This document shows positions 61,539 to 64,000 of a DNA stretch of 64,000 bases, piece after piece; position 1 is the first letter of the stretch; every line of letters starts with the position of its first letter. Origin of the DNA: Pseudoxanthomonas sp. CF385 (GTDB taxonomy: Bacteria > Pseudomonadota > Gammaproteobacteria > Xanthomonadales > Xanthomonadaceae); NCBI RefSeq assembly GCF_900104255.1, contig NZ_FNKZ01000001.1, forward strand, positions 1,890,001-1,954,000. Reading direction: 5' to 3'. A program made the translations under genes and the position numbers. The notes under the pieces were generated by a model. It made no database searches, had not been told where the DNA came from, and saw nothing but the letters and a program-made list of their open reading frames with translations.

Positions 61539-61988
61539 TCAGAACAGCGCGTGCAGGGCGTCGAGCATGGTGGTCCAGCCGCGCTGGGTGGGTGCGGCAT
61601 AGTCCGCCCAGGCCCGTGGCAGTGTGTGGGTGAGGCGCAGTTCGCAGCCTGTCGGCGTGGGGGAAATGAAGATGTCCACGCGGCTGCCGTCCTGGTCGGA
61701 TTCGCCGGCGATGGCCCAGGTGAAGGACAGCCGGTGCGGACGATCAATGACGAGGTACTCGCCGACATGGTCGATGCGCTCGCCCTGGCGTTCGACCAGC
61801 ATCGAGAAGCGCCCGCCCACCCGCGGATCGACATCGAGCCGCAGCACTTTTTCGTCGCGCACGCCGGGGCCGAACATCCATTGCCCCAGCAGGCGCGGGG
61901 TCAGCCAGGCATCGAACACGCGTTCGGCCGGCGCAGCGAAGGCACGATGCACGGCGACATCGATCGTGTCGTGGGTGGGCGCGGTCAT
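61539..61988 (-). CDS. SRPBCC (AHSA1/activator-type) domain protein
   Basis: This 149-residue protein has the SRPBCC pattern: HRAFAAPAERVFDAWLTPRLLGQWMF and FSMLVERQGERIDHVGEYLVID, with the end TQRGWTTMLDALHA. Its ATG overlaps the stop of the ArsR gene (ATGA), so the two are coupled. ArsR-SRPBCC pairs are common and their ligands mostly unknown. Confidence 0.88.
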   Translation of the reverse strand: MTAPTHDTIDVAVHRAFAAPAERVFDAWLTPRLLGQWMFGPGVRDEKVLRLDVDPRVGGRFSMLVERQGERIDHVGEYLVIDRPHRLSFTWAIAGESDQDGSRVDIFISPTPTGCELRLTHTLPRAWADYAAPTQRGWTTMLDALHALF

Positions 61989-62347
61989 GGGTGTTTCCGG
62001 GTCGTCGAGGCGGAGGATGGCGTGTCCGTTTGCAGGACCGCATCGAGCGCGTCGAGGCGTGCGGTCCAGAACTGCTCGTACTGCCGCAGCCAGGCCTCGC
62101 CTTCGGCCAGCGCCTGCGGCTGCAAGTGGCACAGGTGGGTGCGGCCCTGGATCTGGCGCGTCACCAGTCCGGCGCGTTCCAGCACCTTGATGTGCTTGGA
62201 GGCCGCGGCCAGCGAGATCCGGAACGGGGCGGCCAGTTCGCCGACGCTGCGCGGTTGCCCGCCCAGGCTGCGCAGCATGCGGCGACGGGTGCCGTCGGCC
62301 AGTGCGCGGAAGACCGCGTCCAGGCGAGGGGAATCATGTTCAACCAT
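61985..62347 (-). CDS. ArsR-family regulator of the SRPBCC operon
   Basis: This 120-residue winged-helix protein starts MVEHDSPRLDAVFRALADGTRRRMLR. The start at 62347 lies one base after the predicted transcription start, giving a leaderless message; ATG at 62377 would lie within the promoter. The recognition helix is in FRISLAAASKHIKVLERAGL. There is no metal-binding cysteine pair, as usual in this SRPBCC-linked group. Confidence 0.85.
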   Translation of the reverse strand: MVEHDSPRLDAVFRALADGTRRRMLRSLGGQPRSVGELAAPFRISLAAASKHIKVLERAGLVTRQIQGRTHLCHLQPQALAEGEAWLRQYEQFWTARLDALDAVLQTDTPSSASTTRKHP

Positions 62348-62395
62348 GTGGTTGAGTATTGAAGGCGGATCACTCATTGTCAACCGTTTGGTTGA
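62340..62395 (-). promoter_or_regulatory. Promoter with twin palindromic operators of the ArsR-SRPBCC operon
   Basis: Two 16-base palindromes, TCAACCATGTGGTTGA (62340-62355) and TCAACCGTTTGGTTGA (62380-62395), flank a promoter read on the minus strand. That promoter has TTGACA (62383-62378), a 17-base spacer and AATACT (62360-62355). One operator overlaps the -35 and the other overlaps the end of the -10 and the start codon. They are 40 bp apart centre to centre. Confidence 0.75.
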
Positions 62396-62433
62396 ATGAT
62401 GGGGGCGGAGCCGACGGACGGTAAAATCGCCGC

Positions 62434-63183
62434 ATGGTCACCAACATCGCCGCCTACCACTTCACGCCGATCGCACGTCCGGAGGCGTTCGCCGACGAGA
62501 TCCGCGAGCGTGCCGAGCAGCTGGCCCTGCGCGGCTCGGTGCTGATCGCGGGAGAGGGCGTCAACCTGTTCCTGGCGGGCGGGGCGGAGGCGATCGAGGC
62601 CTTCCTGGCGCCGCTGCGTGCAGATCCGCGTTTCGCCGGTCTGCGCGTCAAGTACAGCCGCAGCGCGCAGGTGCCGTTCGCACGGCTCAAGATCAAGGTG
62701 AAGCCGGAGATCATCAGCTTCCGCCGCCCGGGCACGACGCCGGAGGACGCACGTGCACCCACCGTGGCACCGCACGTCGTGGCGCGCTGGCTTGAACAGG
62801 GCCATGACGACGACGGTCGTCGCGTAGTGATGCTCGACACGCGCAACGCGCAGGAAGTGGCGTACGGCACCTTCACCGGCGCGCTGACCCTGCCGATCGA
62901 CAAGTTCACCGACCTTCCGGCGGCGCTGGAGCCGCACCGCGATGCGTTGAAGGACGCCACCGTGGTCAGCTTCTGCACCGGCGGCATCCGCTGCGAGAAA
63001 GCCGCGCTGTGGATGCAGGCCGAGGGCATGGACAACGTCCTGCAGCTGGACGACGGCATCCTTGGCTATTTCGAGCAGGTCGGCGGCGCGGGTTACGACG
63101 GTGCCTGTTTCGTGTTCGACGAGCGCGTCGCGCTGCGGCCGGACCTCACGCCGTTGGTGGACGACGCGGCCGACGCGGCATGA
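62434..63183 (+). CDS. trhO: tRNA uridine hydroxylation rhodanese-domain protein TrhO
   Basis: This 249-residue protein (YceA type) has the N-terminal acylphosphatase-like domain ([17 protein letters not shown]) and a rhodanese domain with its active site in [16 protein letters not shown]. TrhO takes part in oxygen-dependent hydroxylation of tRNA wobble uridine to ho5U. The ATG of selO overlaps the stop by four bases. Confidence 0.93.
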   Translation: MVTNIAAYHFTPIARPEAFADEIRERAEQLALRGSVLIAGEGVNLFLAGGAEAIEAFLAPLRADPRFAGLRVKYSRSAQVPFARLKIKVKPEIISFRRPGTTPEDARAPTVAPHVVARWLEQGHDDDGRRVVMLDTRNAQEVAYGTFTGALTLPIDKFTDLPAALEPHRDALKDATVVSFCTGGIRCEKAALWMQAEGMDNVLQLDDGILGYFEQVGGAGYDGACFVFDERVALRPDLTPLVDDAADAA

Positions 63184-64000
63184 GCGGCATGCGCGCGCTG
63201 CATTTCGACAACCGTTACGTCAACGAACTGCCGGGCGATCCGGAGCAGTCCCCGCATCGTCGCGAAGTGCGGGGTGCGGCGTGGTCGGCCGTGGCACCCA
63301 CGCCGGTTGCAGGGCCGGTGCTGCTGGCGCACTCGCCGGAGGTGGCCGCGCTCGTCGGCTTCGACGAAGCCGACATCGCATCGCCGGAGTTCGCCCGGAT
63401 CTTCGGTGGCAACGCCCTGCTGCCGGGCATGCAGCCGTATGCGGGCAACTACGGTGGCCACCAGTTCGGCAACTGGGCCGGGCAACTCGGCGATGGACGC
63501 GCGATCACCCTGGGCGAAGTGGTCAACGCGCAGGGCGAGCGCTGGGAGCTGCAGCTCAAGGGCGCAGGCCCGACACCGTATTCGCGTACCGCCGACGGGC
63601 GCGCAGTACTGCGCTCGTCCATCCGCGAGTTCCTCTGCAGCGAGGCGATGCACCACCTGGGCGTACCGACCACGCGCGCACTGAGTCTGGTGGGCACGGG
63701 CGAAACGGTCGTGCGCGACATGTTCTACGACGGGCATCCCGTGGCCGAACCGGGCGCGGTGGTGTGCCGGGTGGCGCCGTCGTTCCTGCGCTTCGGCCAC
63801 TACCAGCTGCCGATGTCGCGCGGAGATACCGATCTGCTGCGCACGCTGGCGGACTTCACGATCCGGCGCGACTTCCCGCACCTGCAGGGCGAGGGTGAGG
63901 CGCTGTACGGCGCGTGGTTCGCCGAGATCTGCGAGCGCACGGCGGTGATGGTGGCGCACTGGATGCGCGTGGGCTTCGTCCACGGCGTGATGAATACCGA
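63180..64000 (+). CDS. selO: SelO (YdiU) AMPylase pseudokinase, N-terminal part (3' end outside window)
   Basis: The visible 273 residues start [20 protein letters not shown] and include [40 protein letters not shown] and [19 protein letters not shown], all SelO signatures. SelO transfers AMP to Ser, Thr or Tyr of redox proteins. The ATG overlaps the trhO stop (ATGA). The frame stays open to the end of the window. Confidence 0.93.
   Translation, partial: MSGMRALHFDNRYVNELPGDPEQSPHRREVRGAAWSAVAPTPVAGPVLLAHSPEVAALVGFDEADIASPEFARIFGGNALLPGMQPYAGNYGGHQFGNWAGQLGDGRAITLGEVVNAQGERWELQLKGAGPTPYSRTADGRAVLRSSIREFLCSEAMHHLGVPTTRALSLVGTGETVVRDMFYDGHPVAEPGAVVCRVAPSFLRFGHYQLPMSRGDTDLLRTLADFTIRRDFPHLQGEGEALYGAWFAEICERTAVMVAHWMRVGFVHGVMNT

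Overview
The window is GC-rich chromosomal DNA that looks like a member of the Xanthomonadaceae/Lysobacteraceae (Pseudoxanthomonas- or Lysobacter-like). This is an inference from codon use, from the set of small conserved proteins, from the abundance of secreted peptidases and serine hydrolases, and from short hairpin repeats between genes. No rRNA, tRNA, integrase or transposase gene was seen. The first gene (icmF) and the last gene (selO) run off the window.

Layout. 1-2931: the C-terminal part of the fused isobutyryl-CoA mutase, then a HigBA toxin-antitoxin pair between two strong terminators. 3185-4060: a TonB-like proline-rich inner-membrane protein. 4140-8060: a lower-GC accessory island holding a CBASS-like anti-phage operon (an AGS-C-tailed CD-NTase, a SLATT-like membrane effector and a second CD-NTase), followed directly by a 24-unit 21-bp tandem repeat that reads as heptads on the plus strand. 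8236-14642: an SdpR/SdpI-like regulator and membrane pair, a secreted prolyl oligopeptidase, and an AraC regulator opposite a DUF2306-type membrane protein. 14749-17772: an SPFH, zinc-ribbon and small-membrane-protein operon resembling the Bacillus ydjFGHI group. 17898-23232: envelope proteins of unknown role and a large propeller-GGDEF sensor. 23337-50606: mostly single genes for housekeeping and stress (LD-carboxypeptidase, DUF1801 pair, methyltransferases, OsmC, AraC regulators, CPBP protease, a hydrolase-LuxR fusion beside a MddA-like methyltransferase, Nudix, HDOD, MarR-GNAT fusion, M13 peptidase, ThpR). 50741-53023: trxC, then a GNAT gene translationally coupled to a borosin-type peptide alpha-N-methyltransferase, followed by its likely precursor peptide; this is a split borosin RiPP locus. 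53073-56046: two convergent diguanylate cyclases. 56227-64000: DUF998, RidA, a flavoprotein, a serine hydrolase, an FKBP lipoprotein, an ArsR-SRPBCC operon with twin operators, trhO and selO.

Two systems stand out. The two-nucleotidyltransferase CBASS-like operon with its adjacent repeat array is probably a defence island. The split borosin locus probably makes a backbone N-methylated peptide. A recurring regulatory theme is that four small regulator or toxin operons (higBA, sdpRI-like, marR-GNAT, arsR-SRPBCC) have promoters whose predicted transcription start coincides with, or lies within one base of, the start codon. These look leaderless, with repeats or palindromes overlapping the promoter that could be operators.

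All family assignments come from reading the sequence and from memory of the families. No search was run.
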